DNA from: CAUJGP01 sp964612425
Lineage (GTDB): Bacteria > Bdellovibrionota > Bdellovibrionia > Bdellovibrionales > Bdellovibrionaceae
Reading direction: 5' to 3'
Length of the DNA stretch: 64,000 nucleotides
NCBI GenBank assembly: GCA_964612425.1
Contig: CAZTDX010000007.1
Coordinates: 20,822 to 84,821, forward strand
Below the pieces are notes generated by a model. That model was not told the origin of the DNA. It was given only the letters and a program-made list of their open reading frames with translations, and made no database searches. Shown piece after piece: positions 18,056 to 25,536 of this stretch (its first letter is position 1; each line of letters starts with the position of its first letter). The position numbers and the translations under genes are program-made.

Positions 18056-18658
18056 CTACCATGGTCCCATCAATCGGTCAAGACAGATACTCGCAGCGGA
18101 TCGAACAGAAAGATGTCGATAATCCGCAGGCGGGGCCCCTCGAATTGACTCTAAAATGCCATCGCAAGATTGCATAAATTCAGTTGTTAACCCAAAACCG
18201 GTTCCCAAAATCAGAAATACAGGCTTTTTCTGCACATGCATGACCTCTTTGAGCTGTTGAAAGCTATAGGCTTGCACCCCTTCCACCGGACGAGCGTGCG
18301 TAGCTATCTTTAAACAAGGAACGCCCCAATCAGAGAGAGCCGCATCTAGTGTGGGAGCCGTGTAAACATCCGTAAGTGCTGTTCGACGCTTAGGATTATA
18401 GCTAGAGCCAGTCCCTACTCTCCAATGATCCAAAATCCGGTCAACAAACATCAGCTGCTCTTTCATTGGATGAATAATATAATATCGCTCCACCCCATAA
18501 ACTTTAGAAGCTCGTGCAATATCGTGAATATCAAAGTTGGTAACATTTGTAGCAACTACTTTTCCAGCGCGATCATTAATGGGGTAATGAACCAAGCCAA
18601 CAGCTAAACGCGGAACATAGGTTACAGGTGCGTTTTCAGGAGACGATGTTGTGGTCAT
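18056..18658 (-). CDS. SPOUT-type RNA methyltransferase (TM1570-like)
   Basis: The 200-residue protein sits between trmD and rplS, the place where Thermotoga and deltaproteobacteria keep a SAM-dependent RNA methyltransferase of Pfam Methyltrn_RNA_4. The start RLAVGLVHYPINDRAG and the C-terminal FLILGTGFGLT with YRHLSVRSAASICLDRL form the alpha/beta-knot SAM pocket. The RNA target is not known to me. It begins five bases after the trmD stop and is surely co-transcribed with it. Confidence 0.86.
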   Translation of the reverse strand: MTTTSSPENAPVTYVPRLAVGLVHYPINDRAGKVVATNVTNFDIHDIARASKVYGVERYYIIHPMKEQLMFVDRILDHWRVGTGSSYNPKRRTALTDVYTAPTLDAALSDWGVPCLKIATHARPVEGVQAYSFQQLKEVMHVQKKPVFLILGTGFGLTTEFMQSCDGILESIRGAPPADYRHLSVRSAASICLDRLMGPW

Positions 18659-18663
18659 GACTT

Positions 18664-19530
18664 TTAATTTCCATATTTTTGAAGTTTAAACTCAAAATCC
18701 TCAAGGTTTTTAAGGCTAAAGCCTAAAGCGGTCAATTCCTTCTTAGGAATTTGCTTCAATTTAGAAATGACTTTTTTCAAAACTTTTTTATGAAACTCAT
18801 TCTTTTTTTGAAGATAGCTATCCAATAAATCTTCACGCTTCAAAAACGTTACAAGCATACTCAACGCCCAGCGATCTTCCAAAATTTGACTATGATTCCC
18901 TGTCAAAAGGAGACTTGGCACTTCTTGCTCTCTCCACTCTCTGGGACGAGTAAATAATGGAGCTTCCAATAATCCATATTGAGCAAAGCTGTCATCAGCA
19001 GAGGAGCGCTCATGCCCAAGCACACCATCCACTTGGCGGCTAACGGCATCAATCACAACAAGTGCTCCCAACTCGCCACCGCTAATCACATAATCACCAA
19101 TGGAAACTTCCTCAAACTGAAAGTGATTGAGAAGTCTTTGATCTACTCCCGCGTAGCGACCACAAAGGAGTATAATCTCCGCTTCCCGAGATAAATCCAT
19201 AACAAGTTGATGATTTAAGGTTTTTCCTTGAGGAGAGAGATAGAGCACTCGAGGCTTAACAGAAACGGGGGACTCATTTTCACCACTAACTGCTTGGCTT
19301 TTTTTTAAAATAAACTCCAGAGCTTGAGCGAGCGGCTCTGCCATCATCACCATTCCATCACCCCCGCCAAAGGGACGATCATCAATGGTTTTATGAATAT
19401 CGTGAGTCCAATCTCTTGGATTATAAACTTCTAATTTTATTTTTTCTGATTGAATAGCTTGCCCTACCACACCTTCTCGCAGGGCCTCTTTAATCATTTC
19501 AGGGAAAAGACTAATAACAGAAAACTTCAT
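18664..19530 (-). CDS. trmD: tRNA (guanine-N1-)-methyltransferase
   Basis: TrmD methylates G37 of tRNAs that read codons beginning with C, preventing frameshifts. The N-terminus MKFSVISLFPEMI is followed by RPFGGGDGMVMMAEPL, then ILLCGRYAGVDQRLL and SIGDYVISGGELGALVVIDAVSRQVDGVLG. These are the deep-trefoil-knot SAM site and catalytic Asp region. The C-terminal extension (about 288 residues in all, against about 250 in E. coli) is moderately long. The start overlaps the rimM stop by four bases, suggesting translational coupling. Confidence 0.97.
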   Translation of the reverse strand: MKFSVISLFPEMIKEALREGVVGQAIQSEKIKLEVYNPRDWTHDIHKTIDDRPFGGGDGMVMMAEPLAQALEFILKKSQAVSGENESPVSVKPRVLYLSPQGKTLNHQLVMDLSREAEIILLCGRYAGVDQRLLNHFQFEEVSIGDYVISGGELGALVVIDAVSRQVDGVLGHERSSADDSFAQYGLLEAPLFTRPREWREQEVPSLLLTGNHSQILEDRWALSMLVTFLKREDLLDSYLQKKNEFHKKVLKKVISKLKQIPKKELTALGFSLKNLEDFEFKLQKYGN

Positions 19531-20096
19531 TTCAAGGGTCTCTGATCATTTTTTTGAGCTGTTTTTTGAATTTCGATTAAACCCTCTGGTAGTTTCATAT
19601 AAATTTTGTTTTGTTCAAAATCAATTTCAACTAAAAATTCTTCCACGAGCGGAATTTCAACGGTTCCCCAGGATGTCTGCACCAACAATAAATCCTGTAC
19701 GGTGTTTGTCCCAAACCCTTGGATAGAACCAATCATCTCATCGCCATCAAAAACCGTAAATCCTTCAATCTCTGAGAGATAAAAACTTTCATCTCCCTCT
19801 TCTGTTTCAAATAATGATCCATCAACAAAAACCAATTGACTCCGTAAGCGTTCAGCTTCTGTTCGATCGTTAACTCCCTCAATAAATACGAGAAACCCCT
19901 CTTTATGAGGACGATGAGAACACACCTTAAAACATCGGCGATCTCCACCGTTTAAACTTTCTAAATAAAGCTCCTTTAGTCCATGAATCCAACTCACGTC
20001 CTTTGAAAATACATGAACAAAAACCTCACCACGAAGCCCATGGATTCCGGTAATTTTTCCAATTTTTCGCAAGTGATTTACATTTTGCTCTGACAC
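19527..20096 (-). CDS. rimM: 16S rRNA processing protein RimM
   Basis: RimM helps mature the 30S head and binds S19. The N-terminal domain opens with IGKITGIHGLRGEVFVHVFS, the family hallmark. The PRC-barrel half follows with FYLSEIEGFTVFDGDEMIGSI and TVEIPLVEEFLVEID. Length is 189 residues, normal. The start is GTG at 20096 with GAGG eight bases upstream. A terminator-like hairpin lies only about ten bases before the start, so expression may depend on read-through from rpsP-khpA. The 3' end overlaps trmD by four bases. Confidence 0.94.
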   Translation of the reverse strand: MSEQNVNHLRKIGKITGIHGLRGEVFVHVFSKDVSWIHGLKELYLESLNGGDRRCFKVCSHRPHKEGFLVFIEGVNDRTEAERLRSQLVFVDGSLFETEEGDESFYLSEIEGFTVFDGDEMIGSIQGFGTNTVQDLLLVQTSWGTVEIPLVEEFLVEIDFEQNKIYMKLPEGLIEIQKTAQKNDQRPLK

Positions 20097-20106
20097 TTCT
20101 ACCTCA

Positions 20107-20144
20107 GCTAAAAATAAGAAGGGGCTTCATTTTTGAGCCCCTTC
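20107..20144 (-). terminator. Strong hairpin with T-tail in the rimM leader (attenuator-like)
   Basis: On the minus strand GAAGGGGCT pairs perfectly with AGCCCCTTC across a 9-base loop and is followed by TTATTTTTAG, a classic intrinsic terminator. It lies between khpA and rimM, ending about ten bases before the rimM GTG, so it would cut transcription before rimM unless read through. Confidence 0.75.
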
Positions 20145-20204
20145 CTTAATAACTTAACATTTGAATGACGATATCGATATTGTATCTTGCTTAAAAGACT
20201 TTTT

Positions 20205-20447
20205 CTATTCAACGATCTCTAGCACGCTTCGCTTATTCATTTTTGCGCTAGCAGCGGTCAATATCGTTCTCATGGCTCGAGCCGTTTTACCCTGCTTGCC
20301 AATCACTTTTCCAAGATCTTGTTTAGCCACTTTCAACTCAACAACAGTTGTTTGCTCGCCAGCAACCTCTTTAACATCCACTTGCTCGGGATGATCTACG
20401 AGAGATTTTACCATGAACTCAACTATTTCTTTCAACCCTGAACCCAT
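20205..20447 (-). CDS. khpA: KH-domain RNA-binding protein
   Basis: The 80-residue protein is one KH fold with the RNA-binding loop GKVIGKQGKTARAMRTIL, where GKQG is the GxxG motif. Family members (KhpA/YlqC) bind RNA, often with KhpB, and influence cell division and translation. The position between rpsP and rimM is conserved in many bacteria. It is separated from rpsP by 207 gene-free bases, and a terminator follows it. Confidence 0.9.
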   Translation of the reverse strand: MGSGLKEIVEFMVKSLVDHPEQVDVKEVAGEQTTVVELKVAKQDLGKVIGKQGKTARAMRTILTAASAKMNKRSVLEIVE

Positions 20448-20654
20448 ATATCTTACCTCACTACTGCTACTACTTAGATTAGCCTCAACAACTTCGGCGC
20501 CTCATCTAATTTTGACTCGACAGCCATTAAAAAAGTGCCACTAACCTAAGTTCAATACGAAATTTAATACGAATCAAGAACTAAGTGCAATGGTCGGGGT
20601 CTCTTGGAAGTGAGTTTGTAGCTACCCCAAAACCCTGGCTCTTTTCTACAGAAT

Positions 20655-20900
20655 CTACTTCTGAGATTGCTTCATTAAATACTGGACTCTTGTTGTAGGC
20701 TTCGCACCTTTTTTGATCCACTCGTTTGCTTTCGCTAAATCGATATGAATACTTTCCTGCTGAACTCCCACTTTAGGAACATAATATCCTAAATTATCCA
20801 AATACTTACCTGTTACATAACGACGAGAATCAGCAACCATTAAACGGTATTTAGGCTTATGCTTTGAACCGCAACGAGCTAAACGAATTACAACTGCCAT
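20655..20900 (-). CDS. rpsP: 30S ribosomal protein S16
   Basis: The 81-residue sequence begins MAVVIRLARCGSKHKPKYR, continues MVADSRRYVTGKYLDNLGYY and ends GAKPTTRVQYL, as in S16 proteins. It is needed for assembly of the small subunit. The start is preceded by CAGGAGAT on the minus strand. It is the first gene of the rpsP-to-rnhB cluster. Confidence 0.98.
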   Translation of the reverse strand: MAVVIRLARCGSKHKPKYRLMVADSRRYVTGKYLDNLGYYVPKVGVQQESIHIDLAKANEWIKKGAKPTTRVQYLMKQSQK

Positions 20901-21222
20901 TGAATATCTCCTGGAAAATTCCCTTATTCACTAAAACAATTTTTGTGATTTTTATTAAAAACTCAACGCATTCAAAGGGAATCTAGTCCGAAAAAATGCC
21001 TTAAGTTCCAACGAACCCAGGAAGAATTACCGATAAAGGTCCAAAAACGCAAGAGATTTATTCTCTAACTGAGCCAACGGCCTATGACTAGATTCTGCTT
21101 AAATTTTGGAACTAGCCTCATTTAGTCCCACTTTACCGTCGAACTTGAATACGGAGAACTGCTGAAAACCAGCGGTTTTGCTCAAAAAGTCGCATCAAAA
21201 TCATTTTATGGAGGGAATGAAA
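20901..21222. other. 322-base divergent intergenic region between rpsP and the clostripain-like gene
   Basis: The region must hold promoters for both flanking genes. The only structure I see is a small hairpin, AAAACC-agc-GGTTTT at 21165-21179. A similar A/T-sided stem (AAAAC-gcg-GTTTT, 22459-22471) follows the downstream gene. No gene or riboswitch motif was recognised. Confidence 0.4.
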
Positions 21223-22446
21223 ATGAGAAAAATGCACAAGAGTACCGTTAAGTTAAAGATAAGGATGATCATCTGGAGCCTCATGGCTCTCCTGTTTGCC
21301 AGTGTAACCTTTGCTAAAACAAAAGTTGAAAAGGAATGGACTTTTTTACTATTTTTAAATGGTCACAATAACTTAAGTTCCTATGGGGATATGAACTTAA
21401 AAGATATGGAAAAAATAGGTTCGAACGAAAATCTCAATATTGTTGTTGAATGGGGAAAGTCAGGTGATCCATTGAATCAAAGACTTCTCGTTCAAAAATC
21501 CACAGACCCAAGTAAGGTCACAAGCCCCTCTTTAATGAGCATTAAAGATGTTGATATGGGAGACTATAAAAACCTCATTGAGTTCGTGAAATGGGGTGTC
21601 GATAACTTTCCAGCAAAGCACTACTTTGTCGCCGTTTGGAACCATGGCTCTGGCTGGCACCTTGAACAAATTAAAGCAAAGAAAAATAATATTGGAATCA
21701 ATGATATCTCTTACGATGATGTCACTGGGAACCAAATTTCAACCGAACAACTCGCCGTCGCCATGGGTGAAATCAAAAACTATCTTGGCAGAAAAGTTGA
21801 TATTTATGGTTCTGACGCCTGCCTTATGCAAATGCTTGAAGTCGCCACCGAAATGAAAAATGCCGTCAATTATATTGTAGGCTCAGAAGAACTTGAACCC
21901 GGAGAAGGTTGGCCCTACGAAGCCTTTTTTAAAAATTGGTCCAATGCTCCCCAAAGTACAGCGGCTGAGGTCTCAACAATGCTCAGCAAAGAATATTTAG
22001 CCGCCTATAGTGATGGGGGCTCCTATGGCCTTAATAGCGTCACATTTTCTGCTATTAATATTTCAAAATTAGACGCTGTATTACAATCGGCTTCAGAGGT
22101 ATCAAAACAGATTCAAAATTTAAGCGCAGAAAAACTAACACAACTACAAACCGCACTTCGCAAGGTTCAATATTATTACTACACTGATTATAAAGACTAC
22201 GGACACTTTCTGAAAACTCTCGAGTCTTTAGTACAAAGAGAAGATAAGCTTCCTTTCACTAAAGCCCTGAGTGATATGAATGAACTGGTCATAGCAAACA
22301 ATAACTCGAACGATTACAAAAATGCTTCTGGGATTTCCGTTTGGCTCCCAACCGCTAACAACTCCTATCTTGAAAGATATAAAAATCTAGAATTCAATAA
22401 ACTCACAGGTTGGTCTGAGTTTTTTGACAAGGTAAAAAAGAAGTAA
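21223..22446 (+). CDS. Secreted clostripain-family (C11) cysteine peptidase
   Basis: The start at ATG 21223 follows GGAGGG at proper spacing and gives 407 residues; earlier in-frame codons lie within or before that ribosome site. A basic N-terminus and hydrophobic stretch (MIIWSLMALLFASVTFA) form the signal peptide. The catalytic His is in AVWNHGSGW and the catalytic Cys in IYGSDACLMQMLEVA, with EWTFLLFLNGHNNL at the start of the domain: all C11 features. The family cleaves after basic residues, mostly Arg. There is no long propeptide like that of clostridial clostripain. It may degrade prey or environmental protein, an inference from the lifestyle suggested. Confidence 0.9.
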   Translation: MRKMHKSTVKLKIRMIIWSLMALLFASVTFAKTKVEKEWTFLLFLNGHNNLSSYGDMNLKDMEKIGSNENLNIVVEWGKSGDPLNQRLLVQKSTDPSKVTSPSLMSIKDVDMGDYKNLIEFVKWGVDNFPAKHYFVAVWNHGSGWHLEQIKAKKNNIGINDISYDDVTGNQISTEQLAVAMGEIKNYLGRKVDIYGSDACLMQMLEVATEMKNAVNYIVGSEELEPGEGWPYEAFFKNWSNAPQSTAAEVSTMLSKEYLAAYSDGGSYGLNSVTFSAINISKLDAVLQSASEVSKQIQNLSAEKLTQLQTALRKVQYYYYTDYKDYGHFLKTLESLVQREDKLPFTKALSDMNELVIANNNSNDYKNASGISVWLPTANNSYLERYKNLEFNKLTGWSEFFDKVKKK

Positions 22447-22476
22447 CTCCATTCTGTTAAAACGCGGTTTTTCTCT

Positions 22477-22504
22477 TTAGCTCGGGCGCATCCTAGCTAA
22501 GGAG
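22477..22504 (+). promoter_or_regulatory. Small hairpin abutting a Shine-Dalgarno sequence
   Basis: TTAGCT (22477-22482) pairs with AGCTAA (22495-22500), whose last bases are part of AAGGAG, the ribosome site of a 37-codon frame. The stem could hide the site. Six base pairs with a 12-base loop is weak evidence. Confidence 0.3.
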
Positions 22505-22510
22505 AAAAAA

Positions 22511-22624
22511 ATGACTCCCCGCCCACGACGCCAAATATCTTTACCTAATCTGAATTTAAAATCATTGATTCCACTACAAAAGCTATTTATGGTTTTAAAG
22601 ATTTTTTTAAACACCAAAAAATAA
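22511..22624 (+). CDS. Possible small protein, 37 residues, unknown
   Basis: An ATG follows AAGGAG by six A residues, one of the best ribosome sites in this window. The peptide is strongly basic with an Arg-rich start (MTPRPRRQ) and a hydrophobic/basic remainder (IPLQKLFMVLKIFLNTKK), and could be amphipathic. It sits alone between the clostripain-like gene and the M23 gene, 15 bases upstream of the latter. I recognise no family. It could be a real small protein or a leader frame for the M23 gene. Confidence 0.4.
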   Translation: MTPRPRRQISLPNLNLKSLIPLQKLFMVLKIFLNTKK

Positions 22625-22639
22625 ATTCAGAGGTTAGCC

Positions 22640-23728
22640 ATGTCTATTCGTTTTTTAGTCTTATCAGTACTTTTCTTTTCACTTCCTAATTTTGCTTCGG
22701 AGTTAATACTCACTAAAACAGAAGCCTTGAAACAAGGTTTTAAAAAATCCACGACAGAACAACTTAACTCTTTTGCTGATACCCATCTTCCCGAAAAAAA
22801 TTCGCTGCCCTGGCCAGTAAAATTCATGGACGAAAAGCATACCATTGGTAACAGCATGGTGGAATACCAAAGTTATTCTAGTGATGCTTACTTTCATGGA
22901 GGAGACGATTTAAGAGTTACAACGGAGGGAGAAGTTAAAGCTCCCTTGGATGGTATTATCCAAGGACATTACTACTCCTATGTCACTGATCCTCAAACTG
23001 GACAGTTAACAAAATATTCAAAACCTATGAGTGAAGGTGGTGAGGATCTTTATTTCGAAGTGTCTATTCAGGCGCCTAACGGAGTTTTCGTGGAACTTCA
23101 CCATGTAAATCCTAATAGTTTACCCACGACTATTCATAATCTGATTTTAAATGGTGGAGGCCCCATACACCAAGGTGATGTCGTAGGGTATGCTTCCGTT
23201 TGGCCCACAACTCGCTACGGTGAACGATACAATCATATTCATTACAACATTATTTCTCCTGCGGGAATTAATTTAAATCCCGAATATTATTCTGAAGCGT
23301 TAACGGATAACATTGCTCCCGTGATCAAAAATATTTTTGCTATTTATAAAAATAAAAAAGTAGAAGTTTTGGATCAAAAACTCAATGGCTTGCCAGACGA
23401 AATTATTGTGTCTAGCTTTGATCAAAAAGGAGATAATATTTATCCCCTTCCACCAACATTGATCGAAGTCCGTTGGAATCAGGATCAGCAAGTCCGCTGG
23501 GACTTTACCCAAAACTTATTTAATAATATCAACATTTTCCCAGATATTCGAAATGTTTATGCGGCGACTTTACGATTATCCGATGGTCGCACCTTCACCA
23601 CTCAAGGAAATTACACCAATACTCAATTTTTATTTAGGCTCAAAATTCCACCGACAGCCACAAGCCCTCTAACTCTCACCGTGAAGGATAGTTCGGGAAA
23701 TACGACAACAAGCCTTTTGAAGTTTTAA
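22640..23728 (+). CDS. Secreted M23-type (LytM-like) metallopeptidase
   Basis: The 362-residue protein starts with a signal peptide (MSIRFLVLSVLFFSLPNFA). The M23 fold is visible as AYFHGGDDLRV (first zinc His and Asp near residue 87), GEVKAPLDGII, VELHHVNP, GDVVGYASV and NHIHYNI (the HxH ligand pair). Such enzymes cut peptidoglycan cross-links. The C-terminal third (about 215-362) is beta-rich and may be an extra binding domain. A ribosome site AGAGG precedes the ATG. In a predator-like organism it may act on its own or prey wall; that is inference. Confidence 0.85.
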   Translation: MSIRFLVLSVLFFSLPNFASELILTKTEALKQGFKKSTTEQLNSFADTHLPEKNSLPWPVKFMDEKHTIGNSMVEYQSYSSDAYFHGGDDLRVTTEGEVKAPLDGIIQGHYYSYVTDPQTGQLTKYSKPMSEGGEDLYFEVSIQAPNGVFVELHHVNPNSLPTTIHNLILNGGGPIHQGDVVGYASVWPTTRYGERYNHIHYNIISPAGINLNPEYYSEALTDNIAPVIKNIFAIYKNKKVEVLDQKLNGLPDEIIVSSFDQKGDNIYPLPPTLIEVRWNQDQQVRWDFTQNLFNNINIFPDIRNVYAATLRLSDGRTFTTQGNYTNTQFLFRLKIPPTATSPLTLTVKDSSGNTTTSLLKF

Positions 23729-23766
23729 ATGGCTGAAGAGAGTAGGATAACGAACGGGATGAGATG

Positions 23767-24492
23767 TTAAAGCGCCGTTTTTATTCCCAAAGTGGAATGG
23801 CGCTTTCCTAAAAATCCAGGGCGTTTTTCAACAACAAAACCTGCGGCGTGTAGAGTGCGCTTTAAAATGCCGGTACACGCATAAGTAGAAAATACACAAT
23901 ATTTTTCACAGGACTGCTTTAAAAATTGAGTTAAAAATTCTTCGGTCCATAGATCTGGAGTGCTTTTTCCGCTAAAGGCATCAAACAATATAGCATGATA
24001 CTGCATTGAAGGGATCGTCGATGGACTTAATTCCTTTTTAATAATCCAATCGCCCTGTTCATACATTTGTAAAAGAGTTCTTTTTAGTAAATCGGGGCTT
24101 GTGGCCAAATCAGAATAATCACGAAGAAAAAAAGCATATAAAGTTTCATAAACGTTAAAATGATTTTCTCCTCGCAACCAACTTAAAAACGAATCCACTA
24201 GCTCCTGTTTAATTTCATAAGAAAGTAATTGAAGTTTTTTATGATGCTTGATCGCTTCTGCGAGTGAAAGAAGTTCAATATATCCCAAACCCAACCCTAC
24301 AACCAATACCTTCCAATCCTGGATTTCTGAATTCGCGCCAAGTCTTCGCAAAGCTTCGCCATAAATATATTGTGTTTCAGTGTATGCACCACCAAGGTGA
24401 TGCATGGGTTCTCCCTCACCTCTCAGGCTAGGACTCCCATCCCCTGTACTTAAAACAGAAAACTCACCGTGCTTTTCAACCTCAGCTAACAT
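23767..24492 (-). CDS. mnmD: tRNA mnm5s2U methyltransferase-like protein (MnmD/DUF752)
   Basis: I placed the start at ATG 24492, which has AGGAGTCA in front and avoids overlap with the divergent gene; this gives 241 residues. The SAM site is VLVVGLGLGYIELLSL. The DUF752 mark is ILFDAFSGKSTPDLWTEEFL, followed by CVFSTYACTGILKRTLHAAGFVVEKRPGFLGKRHS. This matches the methyltransferase half of bifunctional MnmC and free-standing MnmD, which finish the wobble-uridine modification. The oxidoreductase half of MnmC is absent. Its 3' end carries an inverted repeat (AAAGCGCC / GGCGCTTT, 23769-23806) that could also end the convergent M23 transcript. Confidence 0.82.
   Translation of the reverse strand: MLAEVEKHGEFSVLSTGDGSPSLRGEGEPMHHLGGAYTETQYIYGEALRRLGANSEIQDWKVLVVGLGLGYIELLSLAEAIKHHKKLQLLSYEIKQELVDSFLSWLRGENHFNVYETLYAFFLRDYSDLATSPDLLKRTLLQMYEQGDWIIKKELSPSTIPSMQYHAILFDAFSGKSTPDLWTEEFLTQFLKQSCEKYCVFSTYACTGILKRTLHAAGFVVEKRPGFLGKRHSTLGIKTAL
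23769..23806. terminator. Inverted repeat at the convergent M23/mnmD ends
   Basis: AAAGCGCC and GGCGCTTT are perfect 8-base arms with a 22-base loop containing a second small stem (ATTCC/GGAAT). It overlaps the last codons of mnmD, about 40 bases past the M23 stop. There is no clear T-tract. Confidence 0.3.
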
Positions 24493-24540
24493 TGATTGAC
24501 TCCTGATTTTTCGTAGGCTAAGGGTTTGACACAATAAATT

Positions 24541-25536
24541 ATGGAAAAAAACTGGTCCGGCCTTCCCTATTACCCCATTAGTCAATTTTACTCTCATCAT
24601 TTCGGTGGGAAAGTCTATAAAATTCCTGTTTCAGTGGTTGATAATTGCCCTAATCGAATGGGTTTAAAGGGAATGGAAACTTGTGTTTTTTGTGATGTCT
24701 GGGGTTCTGCTGCTAAAAGTGAATCTTTTTCACTCAGCTTGCATGATCAAATTCAAAAATATCACCAAAGCATTCAAAAAAAATATAAGGCCGAACAATT
24801 TTTAGTTTATTTTCAAGCCTACACTAACACTTTTACAAAAGTCTCTCAGCTAAGAGAAAATTTTAATCAAGCGCTTTCGTTTCCTTTTGTAAAGGGCATT
24901 GTCGTTGGAACCCGTCCTGATTGCTTGAGCCCTGCGGTTTTTCAACTATGGACTGAAATTCATGAAAAATCCTTTGTGGCTGTCGAACTGGGTGTACAGA
25001 GTTTTTTCGATGATCAACTGGAGTTTTTAAAACGAGGACACACGCGAGCTCAATCCATAGAAGCGATCTTAAAAATAAGCCAGAAGACTCCTGTGGACTT
25101 AGGAATTCACTTGATGTTTGGTCTCCCAGGCGAAACCAATGATCAAATCATCGAAACAGCAGAAATTGTTAATCACTTACCTATCACAAACGTGAAGCTT
25201 CATAATCTCCACGCTCTCAAACACACTCCCCTTGAAGAAATGTACAAACAAGGAAGCTTCATACCCATTGAGCGCGAAGAGTATGCGCAAAGGGTAAAAC
25301 TTTTTTTAAAGCATCTCTCACCTAAAATTGCGATTCATCGACTTGCGGCTCTCTCCTCCAGATGGGATGAACTCGTCGCACCAAAATGGACCAGCGATAA
25401 AATGGGAACTCATCAATTTATTATTGATACCATCAGAACTGATCACTCTTATCAAAGTCAGTGCTATAGCCCTCAAAACGAAGAAGAGCGATTGTTAACA
25501 ACCAAACTTTTTGAACAATCGCAATCTCGACTCTAA
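24541..25536 (+). CDS. Radical SAM protein, YhcC/TIGR01212-like
   Basis: The 331-residue protein has the 4Fe-4S cluster motif in the form CPNRMGLKGMETCVFC around residues 38-53, the spacing typical of YhcC. It continues with FQAYTNTF, VVGTRPDCLSP, VELGVQSFFDDQL and LGIHLMFGLPGE, all conserved in this family. The biological reaction is not established, so none is assigned here. The start ATG lacks a clear ribosome site. It is divergent from mnmD (48 bases apart), and its stop codon directly abuts the stop of the M1 peptidase on the other strand. Confidence 0.88.
   Translation: MEKNWSGLPYYPISQFYSHHFGGKVYKIPVSVVDNCPNRMGLKGMETCVFCDVWGSAAKSESFSLSLHDQIQKYHQSIQKKYKAEQFLVYFQAYTNTFTKVSQLRENFNQALSFPFVKGIVVGTRPDCLSPAVFQLWTEIHEKSFVAVELGVQSFFDDQLEFLKRGHTRAQSIEAILKISQKTPVDLGIHLMFGLPGETNDQIIETAEIVNHLPITNVKLHNLHALKHTPLEEMYKQGSFIPIEREEYAQRVKLFLKHLSPKIAIHRLAALSSRWDELVAPKWTSDKMGTHQFIIDTIRTDHSYQSQCYSPQNEEERLLTTKLFEQSQSRL

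Noticed and set aside
20448..20654. A possible small RNA between khpA and rpsP (GGGGT...ACCCC pairing)
   Set aside because: The arms are short and the loop long; no terminator or promoter could be paired with it.
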